Both the position numbers and the translations under genes were made by a program. Positions 1 through 11,394 of a DNA stretch of 64,000 nucleotides are shown piece after piece (the first letter of the stretch is position 1; each line of letters starts with the position of its first letter). Origin of the DNA: Corbicula japonica (lineage: Eukaryota; Mollusca; Bivalvia; Venerida; Cyrenidae). Below the pieces are notes generated by a model, which ran no database searches, had not been told where the DNA came from, and saw only the letters and a list, made by a program, of their open reading frames with translations. Location of the stretch: positions 10,602,001 through 10,666,000 of the forward strand of contig JAZAYU010000012.1 of assembly GCA_038501625.1 (NCBI GenBank), given 5' to 3'.

Positions 1-123
1 ATAGCCGACAACTGATACAGTTGAGTGGGATTTACTGCTTATCACTCGACAACGTTGTTATATTATATGAATAACAGTTTTTGATTTTTTTAAAGAAAAA
101 ATAACAATTCTTCCGTTTTACAG

Positions 124-1326
124 ATAACTTATTGCAATCCAATAAAGTATTGAATTTGACCCTGGACAACGACATTGAAATAGATGGTCCAACTGAAGAT
201 ACCAAAATAACTATGGAAGATGAAACTGAAGAAAAACTTTTATACTCACCTTTGAAACAAAGCGGCCAAGTCCATCCAGAATTCGGTTATCACCATATGC
301 CGGACCCAAGATCAGAACTTTCACAAACTAACACTAAAGAGAATCCATCTCGATTTAGTAAGTATTTTTTTTGTTTTCATGTATTCGACCAACGTAAAAT
401 AATGAATAAATGGGCTTTAAATTTTTAAAGAGGTAACTTATAACTTAAACATACAATCATAGTTATTTATTTGAAGAGATACTCTTCTGTTCATAAAATA
501 TTAATTTGTTTGATTAAATTCTAAAAGATGAGTTTTATGAAAGATTTACCAATCTGAAAAATTAAGAAATAGATTTCAAAGTGGCATGGTTCTTGGAATG
601 AAAGAATGGCTACTTTGGCTGCTAGATGTATCTTATAACGTAGAGATAGGAAATGTAATCATTTTGTAAAAAATGAGGTCAAAACATTTTCAAATGCCAG
701 GGATAATATTTCTCAAAAATGAAAACATTCATAAGAGGACTAAGTTGTGAATTAACTATCATATTTTCATTATTTTTTCAGTTAATATTCGCTATCCCGC
801 AAGCGATACATGGCATTTGATGGAGTGCTACCCTGATAATAAACACATTTGCGAGTGTCATCATGGACCTCCTTGTAGTTGTGAAGCATATTTAACAGAC
901 CTGGAACACATAATAGTCAATCAGTCAGATATGTTTATATTAGAATGTGCTGCGAATATTTGTCACGATCCCATTCCGCTATTCCGTGCGCTTTGTTTAG
1001 ACAACTCAGTCATTTATCAGGAAAATGACAGCAGAGATCGAGCTCCAGAGAAAATCTCACTTAAAGAGCTGGTAACGCGGCTCTTGAATATATGGATACA
1101 GAGGAGCAACAAGCCTGCAAAATTGAACGATTTACTGAAAGCATTATGTACAGCAAAGTTTCATCACATCTGTCAAAAAATTAAAAATCTTGCGAAACAA
1201 AATGTCGAATTTAGCGTTTCTCATGAACAAACAGATAACATTAACTTTCTTGGGGAACAAAACAACACACTCTTAAATAGTCTTAGTAATTCTCTTAGCC
1301 TCTTTGATCCGAGCGTACCATGCTGA
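124..1326 (+). CDS. TNFR-superfamily-like receptor, C-terminal exons (5' end outside window)
   Basis: Two terminal exons, 124-357 and 782-1326, are joined by an intron with a GTAAGT donor at 358 and a polypyrimidine acceptor ending at 781. The phases match (one base carried over) and the frame runs to TGA at 1324-1326. The first exon encodes an acidic juxtamembrane segment with LTLDNDIEIDG. The last encodes a Cys-rich linker (ICECHHGPPCSC) and a death-domain-like fold with ENDSRDRAPEKIS and LVTRLLNIWIQR. The same exon order, phases and motifs occur in the complete TNFR-like gene at 38564-41191 (VILKNDIEVDG, EDDSRNRDPERIS, LLNIWRQR), so this is its paralog. Extracellular Cys-rich domains and the membrane segment must lie upstream of base 1. 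It has an extra Asn/Ser-rich tail of about 45 residues not found in the paralog. The family assignment follows from the paralog. The death domain is recognised from its pattern, not from a profile search. Confidence 0.75.
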
Positions 1327-1421
1327 AATCAGTAGAACTGTGTGAATCCATTTGGAGACGGTAAAAATGACTTAAACGAGCTACAGAAAATGATATTGCT
1401 TGCATTATGTAGTATTGTTTA

Positions 1422-1855
1422 GTGGTCGTGGTCTAAAACTGACAAATAATATCAGTTTGAAGAGACCTGGGTGACTGTTTTCGTCGGGATACCGTTATTG
1501 AAAAGTGATTATTTTTAAGGTTTGGTATAACGGACATCCAATTAATGCTGCATTTTGACTTGTTTTTGAAGAGACTAACACATGCATAGGACATAAACAT
1601 TCTACCGTTCGATCTTTGAACATGTCAGAATTTGTGTATGTGGTCGTGGTCTAAAACTGACAAATACTATCAGTTTGAAGAGACCTGGATGACTGTTTTC
1701 GTCGGGATACCGTTATTGAAAAGTGATTATGTAAAGGTTTGGTATATCGGGCAACCAATGAATGTTGCATTTTGACTTGTTTTTGAAGAGACTAACACGT
1801 GCATAGGACATAAACATTCTACCGTTCGGTCTTTGAATATGTCAAAATTTGTATA
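1422..1855. repeat. Tandem duplication of ~218 bp downstream of the TNFR-like gene
   Basis: Two nearly identical units start at 1422 and 1640, each beginning GTGGTCGTGGTCTAAAACTG and ending near CTTTGAATATGTC. They lie 96 bp after the stop codon and are therefore probably in the 3' UTR. No open frame is shared by the two units. Confidence 0.85.
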
Positions 1856-4800
1856 TGCGATATGAGTGTGTGACTTCTAGTGTTCAACAATGATCTCAAA
1901 GTATCTTAGCCAACATGTTATTGATATATTTGCATTGTTGCCTTTTGTAACATCAATTAAATGTTATTTTTTGACATTATGGTATTAAAAATTAAATACA
2001 TTTACATTCGTTTTGTTCTTCAACAATAAATTCCTCTATACCTGCTCCACTATGACAGTTGACAACTTAAAATATTTGTACATGGAATCAGAGACTGGTT
2101 AAGCCTTCGTTACCATTCATAAAGCTTGGAGTCAATTAATATGAAAAAGCCTTGAATAAACATGTACATTAAAATACATTTTTCCAACATAGTCTGATAT
2201 TGAAATAAAAATCAAATGTGTTCATTACATTAGTTTTCTTCAGATATATTGCATTTTCCCATTACTGATGTCATGCAGTGATAGTTACGTTATCAGGGCT
2301 TTCCGATCAACCTTTTTGGGGGGTTGTCCCGGCTAGCTCAGTTGGTTACGTCGCAGGAATTGCAGAACTAGGTACTGTCTCCGTGACGTTGCGGGTTCGC
2401 TCCCAGCTATAGGCACTATCATTTTCCAGCGCAAAAATAAGTACTTATACCGGATTCTTTTCAGTTATCGATGTCCTAAACTTATCTTAACAATATGTAG
2501 CCGGTATAACATTATAAATGCCTTCTTAGCATTATGCTGTCATTTTTTATATGCATGAAGCAACTCTGTCCAAGCAAAACTTACAAGCGCGAGCTTTAAA
2601 TAGAAGGATGAGTTCACACTCGTTTAATGGTATATTTACTGACAACTCACTTAGTATTATGCTTTCCTTTTCTAAAGAAAGTTGATCATAATTGTTAGCT
2701 ATTAATACGTTATCTGATCTGATCAGATGCAAGCTATATTGCACTTTCCGTTCTTACTAGGGTATAATCGTGATCTAAGGTCTAGTCAATAAAATTAAAT
2801 CGTATACCCATTGACGTAGATTGTGACCTAAAATTATCGAACTATAACCAAGTAACAAGGCAATGATAAGTATTGAAAATCTCACATGATGACTAAGCGA
2901 GTGTCAACACAAGTTCGCGAATGATGCAATGTAATAAACCTGCTGAAAATTACCATGTAAATAAAATTATCATATTTAACATTTACTGCACTTTATTTCA
3001 TTGAAAATTATTTATTATAAAAGAGTGAGTCGCCAATAAGTGAATTGAATTGATTTATTAAAAATCAACAAATATTGAACAGCCATTTAATTACTGATTC
3101 CAATATTCACCATTGGTCTTCATCTTCATATTGTTTTTTTTTGGCCTTATTCAGTTACGTCATTTTAATTGAATAATTGAATAAAAATAACAGAAAGCCT
3201 CGGGCCTCTTATAGCCAAAAAGCAAAATATGAAAAGAGACCATGGGTTCGTCGATTTCAAAAGAGTACCGGAATGCACGTGATTAACCTATCCAGTTATC
3301 TTTCGGTGCAAGTATTTAATTAGGGGAAATTTTGATTGAAACTGCCTCCTGGCACGAAAACAAAACTCACTTTTGCTTAAAGGTCATACAATTTTCAGAT
3401 ATAAATAGTTTAGGAGAATATTGTTTCCAACGAACATACTGTAGGGTTGGCATATAGGGGAATAATGAGCAGTAATTACGTTCATCGTGTCGAAAGTTGA
3501 TATGAATCATATTGTGTATGTTAAATGATGGCAGAATGAGAAAGGGAATCAACCTATGTTAGCCCTGATTGTTTTAGGGAGAAAACTAATAATCAAAATC
3601 GATGCAAAGTGTAGACAAATGACATTTAAAATACATTTTAATGATAGTTCTTAAAATAAATAAATGATGAGCCTGGTATACATCAATATTTGTCTGATAA
3701 GTCATCTCCACCTTATTATTTCTGGAAAGAAAAAAAATACACGAAAAGTGTCTCAATAGAAGGCCAGTTCCAGGTGTACGCATATCATAAAATTTGAGCG
3801 AGTAATCACACGTTCTGTCGCTGACAAGCAGAAAATGAATTGAAAAAGCTCTGTACCGACACGATGAATATAACCGCGTTTTAGTCATCTAAGATATGTA
3901 TAATAAATGCATGTCATTCAGAAAATTGTTAGCCAAAAAATCGTTACTAAATGTTTTGATCCGTACCTGGTCGTTTAAAACTTAAAACGAAATTAAAATT
4001 CATTAGGGCAAAACGACGATTGTAAAATTAATATGAACGTGATTTTTGATCCGGTACTGTCCTGTTTGACAGCTCTAATGACTTTTTTGACAGTTCTTTG
4101 GAACTAATATCTTTACAATTGAAAAAAAAACGCATAATCGACAAAGAAGATCTTGACAGGCCACTTGACTTTACTTCTAACGCAGAGTTAAACGACAGAT
4201 TACGTACGGAGAGTTCAACGACAGACTGACAATCAAGTACACTAATTGTTTTGCAAATAACACGTTTAGGAGTGTCTCGATCAGTATTTCCAAATCATTT
4301 GTACAAATATTACCTAAAAGTACAACTAACCGTTCTACAATAGCCATGATGATACAGATAATAAATGTGCTGACGTAAAATGTGGTTTGCGGTAAAGTTA
4401 ATGTTTGTCTGACCTGGCGGCACAAAACAAGCAGTTAGTCTCTATCAGTATATTTTAGCTCGAATCTGACAGGAGCGTGGTGCAGTCAAAGACAGGGAGC
4501 AGTCTAAAACATTCAAAGACAGACATATCCCCATCGAAAGTATTTTTAAACATAAACATTATATAAGAACCCCGTCCATGACCAAGGTTGTGGCCGTAAA
4601 TTTTAAATGTTGTGTTCATGTGTCTTTTGTCCTGTTTAGCATTTAAACAGTACTCAAAATTTCGACATTTTCAGACGTCAATGGTGACGTTATTGTCATA
4701 ATACAAAAATAAAGATAATGTTGACTTATTCGGATAGAGTACTCTATTATCAACCGAAGAAGGCTATTCGCCGAAACCTTTTGAAATAAGAGTTAAAAAA

Positions 4801-5620
4801 GATCATTTTATTCGCTATCACTACACGAAAAGAAAAATAAATTGTCGATTGATTTGCGGTCAACTTCTGAATAAAAGTGCTTGCTTTTAATTAATTAAAA
4901 ATGCTTGATTACAGATAGCTTTTGAATAATACAAATATGATGCAAGTTAAATCACAACTTCCGGTTTAGTAACAAAACATAACATGAATATAGGGTAGAA
5001 TCGTGAGTCAATTAAACAAAAGAATACGTATACCCTATGACGTAGATTGTGACCTATATTCTTTAAGATAGAGGCAAATACACTCAATGAAAATAACTAA
5101 GTTACCGCATATACTACTTCGAAAATGATACTTTATTATTGTAATAAACATTTGAAAATAATTAAATTTAATACAAAATAAAGTTGTTTTTATTAATTAT
5201 GGTTCAAATTCATATTCAGATATACTGTCAACGATTTGGCAGTGTATCGACAGTAATGGTGGTTGATTCAATGCAATCGGCATTTAAATACAGTTTTGCA
5301 TATGTTTTACGCAACTAGGCATGTAGGTTTAACTATTTGATTAGGAGAATATTTAAAACTTTAGGTATGGGTGCGTATACTTTCACACACTTATTGGTCA
5401 TTAACTTTTGTAAATAACGCGAAAGCCATATGTACCCTTGATATTAATTTTTCTAGTTAAATGAATGTTTAAAAATACAAGGATAATCCTGATTTCAATC
5501 GGTAGTTTCTTTCTATTTTTATGTTGGCATTGTTTTGATTCCAGAAAGGACTAAAACAAACTAAAAGTGTCAAGTCCCGTTAAAAATATTGTTTTAGGGT
5601 TCACAGGGTTCAATAATTAA
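1856..5620. other. Gene-free AT-rich stretch with a SINE-like copy and a short dispersed repeat
   Basis: I see no convincing exon here. The stretch 2745-2835 recurs at about 4985-5065: both carry GGGTATA followed by TCGTGA and, further on, GACGTAGATTGTGACCTA. This is an unclassified dispersed repeat. A SINE-like copy sits at 2255-2432. Short open frames on both strands lack start context, splice sites or conservation between copies. Confidence 0.5.
2255..2432 (+). repeat. tRNA-derived SINE-like repeat, copy 1
   Basis: The core at about 2325-2432 carries an A-box-like TAGCTCAGTTGG and a B-box-like GGGTTCGCTCCCAGC, the internal RNA polymerase III promoter arrangement of tRNA genes. The region between the boxes is too long and irregular for a cloverleaf, so this is a tRNA-derived repeat and not a tRNA gene. 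The preceding module (ATGTCATGCAGTGATA, then CGATCAACCTTTTT) is shared with the copies near 13.2, 59.8 and 60.1 kb, and in reverse with the copy at 5.7 kb. Confidence 0.75.
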
Positions 5621-5624
5621 AAAA

Positions 5625-7545
5625 ATTAGTGCCTGTACATGGAAGCGAACCCGCACCGTCATGACAACATCGTCTAGCCCTGCAATGCCTGCGACGCAAC
5701 CAATTGAGCTTACAGGGACAACCCCAAAAAGGTTGATCGGATAGCCCTGATATACGTTACCATCACTACATGAGATGTGTGAAGTAAGCGGCCTGGCGGC
5801 CTAGCGGTCTGGCGGCGTGAAGTTAGCGGCCTGGCGGCGCGAAGTTAGCGGCCTGTCGGCGTGAAGTTAGCGGCCTAGCGGCGTGAAGATGACTGAATTT
5901 ATCGCAATTGCAGTTAACGTTGATCTTAAAAACTGATTGAAATCTATTTTTACAGATATAATGTAAATTGCAGGGGTGTATAAGAAAGTTATCGACATGA
6001 TTTAGCTTTTATTTTTTAAATCAAAGTTCTAGCTTATCTGCAAAGACGACTCGAAATCTATTTGTACATTTACTCCCATGAACGCTTTGTAAATTACATT
6101 TCAGTTGATGATAAAGAACTAAGTTTGATTGTTTAACTTTTCGAAGCTTGGCGGCCTAGCGGCCTAAACTTAAAATTTATCATAATTTATGTTTATCTTA
6201 AAAATGTCTTGAAATAGATTTTTTCAGCATGTAATGTACACTTCAGGGGTGAATAAGCCAAATATCAACAAGAACAAGCTTTGATTTTTTTAAGTTTTCG
6301 AAGCCTGGCGGCCTAGCGGCCTAAACTTAATATTTATCATAATTTATGTTTATCTTAAAAACGACTTGAAATCGATTTTTACAGCATGCCATTTACATTT
6401 CAGGGATGATTTAGTAAAATATCAACAAGACTAACTTTGATTTTTTTTAAGTTTTCGAAGCCTGGCGGCCTAGCGGCCTAAACTTAATATTTATCATAAT
6501 TTATGTTTATCTTTAAAACGGCTTGATATCGATTTTTACAGCATGCAATGTACATTTCAGGGATGATTTAGTAAAATATCATCAAAAACTAGCTTTGATT
6601 TTTTTAAGTTTTCGAAGCCTGGCGGCCTAGCGGCCTACACTTATAATTTATGTTTATCTTAAAAACGACTTGAAATCGATTTTTACAGCATGCCATTCAT
6701 ATTTCAGGGATGATTTAGTAAAATATCAACAAAAACTAGCTTCGATTTTTTTTTAAGTTTTCGAAGCCTGGCGGCCTAGCTAGTTCTTGTTGCTTATTCA
6801 CCCCGAAAAGTACATTACATGCTGAAAAAGTCAATTACAAGACGTTTTTAGAAGAACATAAATTATGATAAATATTAAGTTTAGGCCGCTAGGCCGCCAG
6901 GCCACCAGGCCGCTAGGCCGCCAGGCTTCGAAAACTTAAAAAAAAATCAAAGCTAGTTTTTGTTGATATTTTACTTAATCATCCCTGAAATGTACATTGC
7001 ATGCTGTAAAAATCAATTTCAAGCCGTTTTAAAGATAAACATAAATTATGATAAATATTTAGTTTAGGCCGCTAGGCCGTCAGGCTTCGAAAACTTCAAA
7101 AAAATCAAAGGTAGTTTTCGTTGATATTTTACTAAATCATCCCTGAAATATGAAAGGCATGCTGTAAAAATCGATTTCAAGTAGTTTTTAAGATAAACAT
7201 AAATTATGATAAATATTAAGTTTAGGCCGCTAGGCCGCTAGGCTTCAAAAAGTTAAAAAAATAAAAGCTAGGTTTTGTTAATATTTTACTTAATCATCCC
7301 TGAAATGTAAATTGCATGCTGTAAAAATCGATTTCAAGCCGTTTTAAAGATAAACGTAAATTATCATAAATATTAAGTTTAGGCCGCTAGGCCGCTAACT
7401 TCACGCCGCCAGGCCGCTAACTTCACGCCGCCAGGCCGCTAGGCCGCCAGGCCGCTAACTTCACACATCTCACTACATGACATCAGTAACTGGTTATTTT
7501 ACTGAAAACAGTACTGACTATATGTACGGGGATACATTTTACGGC
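5625..7545 (-). repeat. SINE-like repeat, copy 2, split by the foldback element
   Basis: On the minus strand the tRNA-like core lies at about 5630-5740. The leader module reaches 5772 and resumes at 7471 with CACTACATGACATCAGTAAC, continuing into CAGTACTGACTATATGTACG. That downstream piece also lies upstream of the SINE copy at 60060, in the opposite orientation. The interruption is exactly the 1698-bp element at 5773-7470. Confidence 0.7.
5773..7470. mobile_element. Foldback-type transposon with subrepeat-built inverted arms
   Basis: The outer ends are inverted (AGATGTGTGAAG at 5773 and CTTCACACATCT ending 7470). They are flanked by a direct 9-bp duplication, CACTACATG, at 5764-5772 and 7471-7479. 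The left arm holds about five direct units of 150-160 bp, each with CTGGCGGCCTAGCGGCCTA followed by an AT-rich body. The right arm holds about four of the same units in reverse complement, and the turn is near 6780. The outermost part of each arm is a GC-rich block of GGCGGCGTGAAGTTAGCGGC type. There is no coding capacity. This architecture matches foldback (FB/TU-like) elements; the superfamily is inferred from structure and target duplication only. Confidence 0.85.
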
Positions 7546-7963
7546 TGCCAAAAGTAAAAAAAAGGAGATAAGCCATACTTTCTCTCGCTGACCAGCAGAA
7601 AAGCAAAGAAAAAATTCAGTTTCACTTTAAAGTACAAATGAACCTAAATAAATTATTTCGTCATCCCATAACACATAAACACCTTAAGACAAATGTAAAT
7701 ATTGGCAAACCTCAGTCAAAATAATCACGCCACAGTCTTCCGACTACCTGGATAATAAATAGAGCAAGGTTAAACAAATAAACATTTTCGTCAGCAGATT
7801 TTAACAACAAAATATTTCTTCAATAATATCTAGATATTAAAGCATGGTGATGCAAAAAGTGATGACGACGATTAAGGTTATGTTGTTGTTGATATTGCTG
7901 CTGCTGTTAATAATAATTATGATAATTGTAATAAAAATAAAAATAAATTTTATTTTTTTTAAA

Positions 7964-8008
<45 letters not shown>

Positions 8009-8010
8009 GG

Positions 8011-8101
<91 letters not shown>

Positions 8102-8118
8102 AGTGATGGTGATGTTGA
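7964..8118. repeat. (ATG/GAT)n microsatellite
   Basis: Roughly 140 bp of an uninterrupted triplet, with one GGGG phase break near 8007. It yields long poly-Met/Asp/Ile/Ser/His frames on both strands, none of which is a gene. Confidence 0.97.
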
Positions 8119-8582
8119 ACATGAGCAAACTACTATGATCAATAAAGATGTTCAATGAATGGTGAAATGCTGTACAACGGTGTTACCTATCTAACAAGCA
8201 TCAGCTGAATGACTAAATTTAATGAACACGTACTTTAACTGGGAGGTTAATAGTGTGAATACTGCTTTCATAAATCGTTCATACTGTAATGAAACTTATA
8301 ATAAGTTGCTTATAAGTATTAAAACTCAAAATAAAAGTATAAGACTGGCCAAATTCAATTTTATTAGAGGGTGTCACACAGTAACCTTAAAAATGTGAAT
8401 ACCATTTACCAACTGACAAACATTTGGATCGTCTGTCTCTTGAATTTACACTTAAAATTTCTTCCTACATCCATCTATCTGGTCTCAGGAAAGCCGTGCA
8501 GTACCCGGCTAATGTCATATGCTTTTTCTTACACGATGACGACTGGAAGACTTGATTTTCCACACCTGGGGCCAGCAGGGAA

Positions 8583-8760
8583 AGAAGGAACCGAGCTGTA
8601 CTGTTTATTGGTGTATATATTGAGTTGCGCTTAACCCAGGACTAGGCGGCGTGGGCAGTAATATGCATTTCCATTACTGTCCATGAACAGGTTCAATCTA
8701 CCGAGCCAATATTTTCATATTTGTCGTGTTCTATGGCTTTCAAAGTTTCCTTTTCATCTA
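8583..8760 (+). repeat. Dispersed repeat, end segment of the composite element
   Basis: Contains TTGAGTTGCGCTTAACC, GGCGGCGTGGGCAGTAATAT and GTCGTGTTCTATGGCTTTCA. The same block recurs at 12985-13150 and, reversed, at about 56710-56880. Degraded pieces lie near 32750, 52640 and 59220. Confidence 0.8.
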
Positions 8761-8787
8761 TTTAGAAATGTTCTGTATGTTTTGTGT

Positions 8788-8950
8788 TGCTACTGACCGA
8801 TAAAAGGTGATAACCCATCTGGTTTTTACGCTTGTTAATTGTGTGTGGTTTCTATTTGAAACCGATCCATGTATCAGTTTATAATCTCTGTTGATCTCTT
8901 CTTTTTGATCGGTGGGGAGGCTACGATTTCTGAAGGTTGATATGCATGTA
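8788..8950. repeat. Dispersed repeat fragment shared with about 42780-42900
   Basis: GTTGCTACTGACCG followed by TTGTTAATTGTGTGTGG and TCTATTTGAAACCGATC is matched by GTTTTGCTACTGACCG, GTTAATTGTTTGTGG and CTATTTGAAACTGATC near 42.8 kb. No coding frame is conserved between the two. Confidence 0.5.
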
Positions 8951-9292
8951 CCAGTTTTGTGCAAACGAAGAAAAAATGTGTGTAGTGAAGAAATATTGTA
9001 CAGCACAAAGCTTTCCGAATAAAAAAAACCTGCAATGTTGGTAAGAATTAGTTTCATTTCTCATAAAGTAAATCCCCATGCCTTCTAAATGCGGTATTGT
9101 CGTAAGGAACTGTTGACTAGCCTTTAAGTGTCTTTTAATACTTTAATGAATAAATTATTACTTTAAGTGTCAGCGGTGTGGAGTTTTACATTTGAATGTA
9201 TGATTATTAAGATAAATTAAATTCTTTGCTTCCAAAAACAAATGTTGAAATACTATGGGACTCGGATTTAATCGTTGTAAAGTCTACATTTT

Positions 9293-9412
9293 ATACGAAT
9301 CAAAGTTTGCTTAGCACCAACTTAACCACACATACATGTAATTGTGAATTATATATTTGATTATATATACTTAGAAATCATTATTGGTGCTTAGTAAACT
9401 TTGAGTATTATA
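9293..9412. mobile_element. Palindromic MITE (~120 bp)
   Basis: Inverted ends: CAAAGTTTGCTTAGCACCAA at 9301-9320 and TTGGTGCTTAGTAAACTTTG at 9384-9403, with a few more paired bases outside. A single arm (CAGTTTGCTAAGCACCAAG) recurs near 9500. Non-coding. Confidence 0.7.
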
Positions 9413-10030
9413 TAAAGGGATAGGCTTAAATTGTACAAAATTATCCCTTGTGTACTCGGTTATCCGTTGATTAAAAAGTGCAATTATTATATACTACTCA
9501 GTTTGCTAAGCACCAAGACATTTTTTGGAGACAACTATTGCTGTATGCAAATTATTAGTTTGATTTTTATGTACATGAACAGTGATTTATATACAACACA
9601 AACAAATGTTTTAAGGATTGACATGTGTTTTCGATGTTTATGTAGGATTCGAATGTGACAATATTTAAAATGGCTCACTATGTTAATAATTGTGAAAAAT
9701 ATAAAGTTTTGCCAAAACATTAAAAAATATGTTTTCCGATTTCGGCATGGAATAATTGTCTTCTAACCATAATTCAGTCCTTAATTTCCAGTCTTTCAAG
9801 AGAAAATAAAGTGCGAATACCCTAAAATGTCAAGTAAATGTAGGCAGCGTAAAGTAATCACTATGAAAATATAGGGACACATCGATTGCACGACTGTTGT
9901 TCAAGGTGTACAATGGTGTCATTTGCGATACGTCATCAAATGATTCCAATTTTGGAACACATAAGAAATACTTGACAGTGATGTGTGGCTAACATGGCGC
10001 TTTGCAAACCTTGAGTAGTACCTTGGTCTC

Positions 10031-10377
10031 GCCTCTAATCTCTAATCATTACTGCAGACAGGGACAACAGCTTCATTTAATACGCATTTTTCTTGTTTTT
10101 CCCGTCACAGTTGTTGCTTTTATGTATATGTGATTACGATGACTACATTAGAAATAAATGAAACAACAAACGACTCAATACATGTTTGTATGTTAATATG
10201 GAGCAGACTCGACCTGCCCTCCCTATTTCTAAAACAGTGTTGCAGCTTTTTTAATAGGAAACTTATTTTATGTTGAATATTCAAACATATAAACACGATT
10301 CATTTTTTTTGCATGCAATAAGCTTGATTTTATTTTGAAGACAAAATTATTGAAATTATTATTATTATGAAATTGAA

Positions 10378-10436
<59 letters not shown>

Positions 10437-10725
10437 CGGTTGCTGAATACTAGACTATACTTGCATTTAGTTTACCTTTATGTACTTGTCAACTCGTAAA
10501 TTCAAAGTGCAAATTATTCTTGTTGTTTGTTTTCTTTAATCTCTAATCATAACCGCAGACATTGACAACAGCTGCAAAAAACTGAAAGATTTACTGCGCA
10601 GTTTCTTTTTTTTCCACACAGTTGTTGCTTTGATATAGATGTGATTACGATTTCTACATCAGAAACCAATGAAACGACAAGAGATTTAATAACTTAGTCT
10701 TTGATATGGAGTAAACATGATCTTT
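10031..10725. repeat. Direct duplication of ~190 bp with spacer
   Basis: The block at about 10031-10215 (CTCTAATCATTACTGCAGAC, CACAGTTGTTGCTTT, ATGTGATTACGAT) recurs in the same order at about 10535-10725 with moderate divergence. The spacer holds an (ATT)n microsatellite at 10378-10433. No gene is seen in 8.8-11.4 kb. Confidence 0.75.
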
Positions 10726-11394
10726 TCTGTTTATCATTAAAACACAGATTTGAAGCCTCTTTGAAGTAGAGTGGATCAGTGGTGTCTTGATGGGGCACCC
10801 TCAATTCCAAAACCGTTTTTAATTTTAAATATTTCTAAACTCATATCAAACCACGTTTTTTATTGTCGTTGGGGGTGGGTTTCAGGATTCAGGTACTTAT
10901 CCATAATACCCCACCTGTATTTTCGTACTTGTTATTTGTTTCTTTCAAAAATCAAACCAATCCAAATAGTTTGGTGATGGTAGTGGGAAAGGATATTGAA
11001 AATTTATAGTTATTTTCTGAAAATAAAACACATTCAATGAGAACAATTCACGAAGAACTGGTGTATTGCTTCCTGACAAACCCGATATTGCAAAACAAAA
11101 TTAAAATCAAATTAATGTTATCGTTAAATAATTTTTTGAAATTCATATTTAATCACAAATTATGAAAAGCTTAAGCCTCTCTGATGTTGCCAGTTTCAAA
11201 CTTGTCCATGCTTTTTTTGACTTTCCCGTGTAAATATCGTAGCTTTACTACTGGGTAATAATTCTCTTTTACTCCCTATCTCTTTTCCTACGAGTATCAT
11301 TGTTTTTTGTGTAATGTCAATAGGCTTCGCCCATTTCCTTCCCTACCAGGGCGCGTTTTGTGTCCATATAATGCCGTGCATACTAAGACTCTCT

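Noticed and set aside
7837..8158. Poly-Asp/Met/Ser/Ile/His open frames on both strands
   Set aside because: They are translations of the GAT microsatellite in different frames. There is no conserved flanking coding sequence.
10364..10433. CRISPR-like or regulatory array
   Set aside because: It is a plain ATT microsatellite, and the sequence is eukaryotic.
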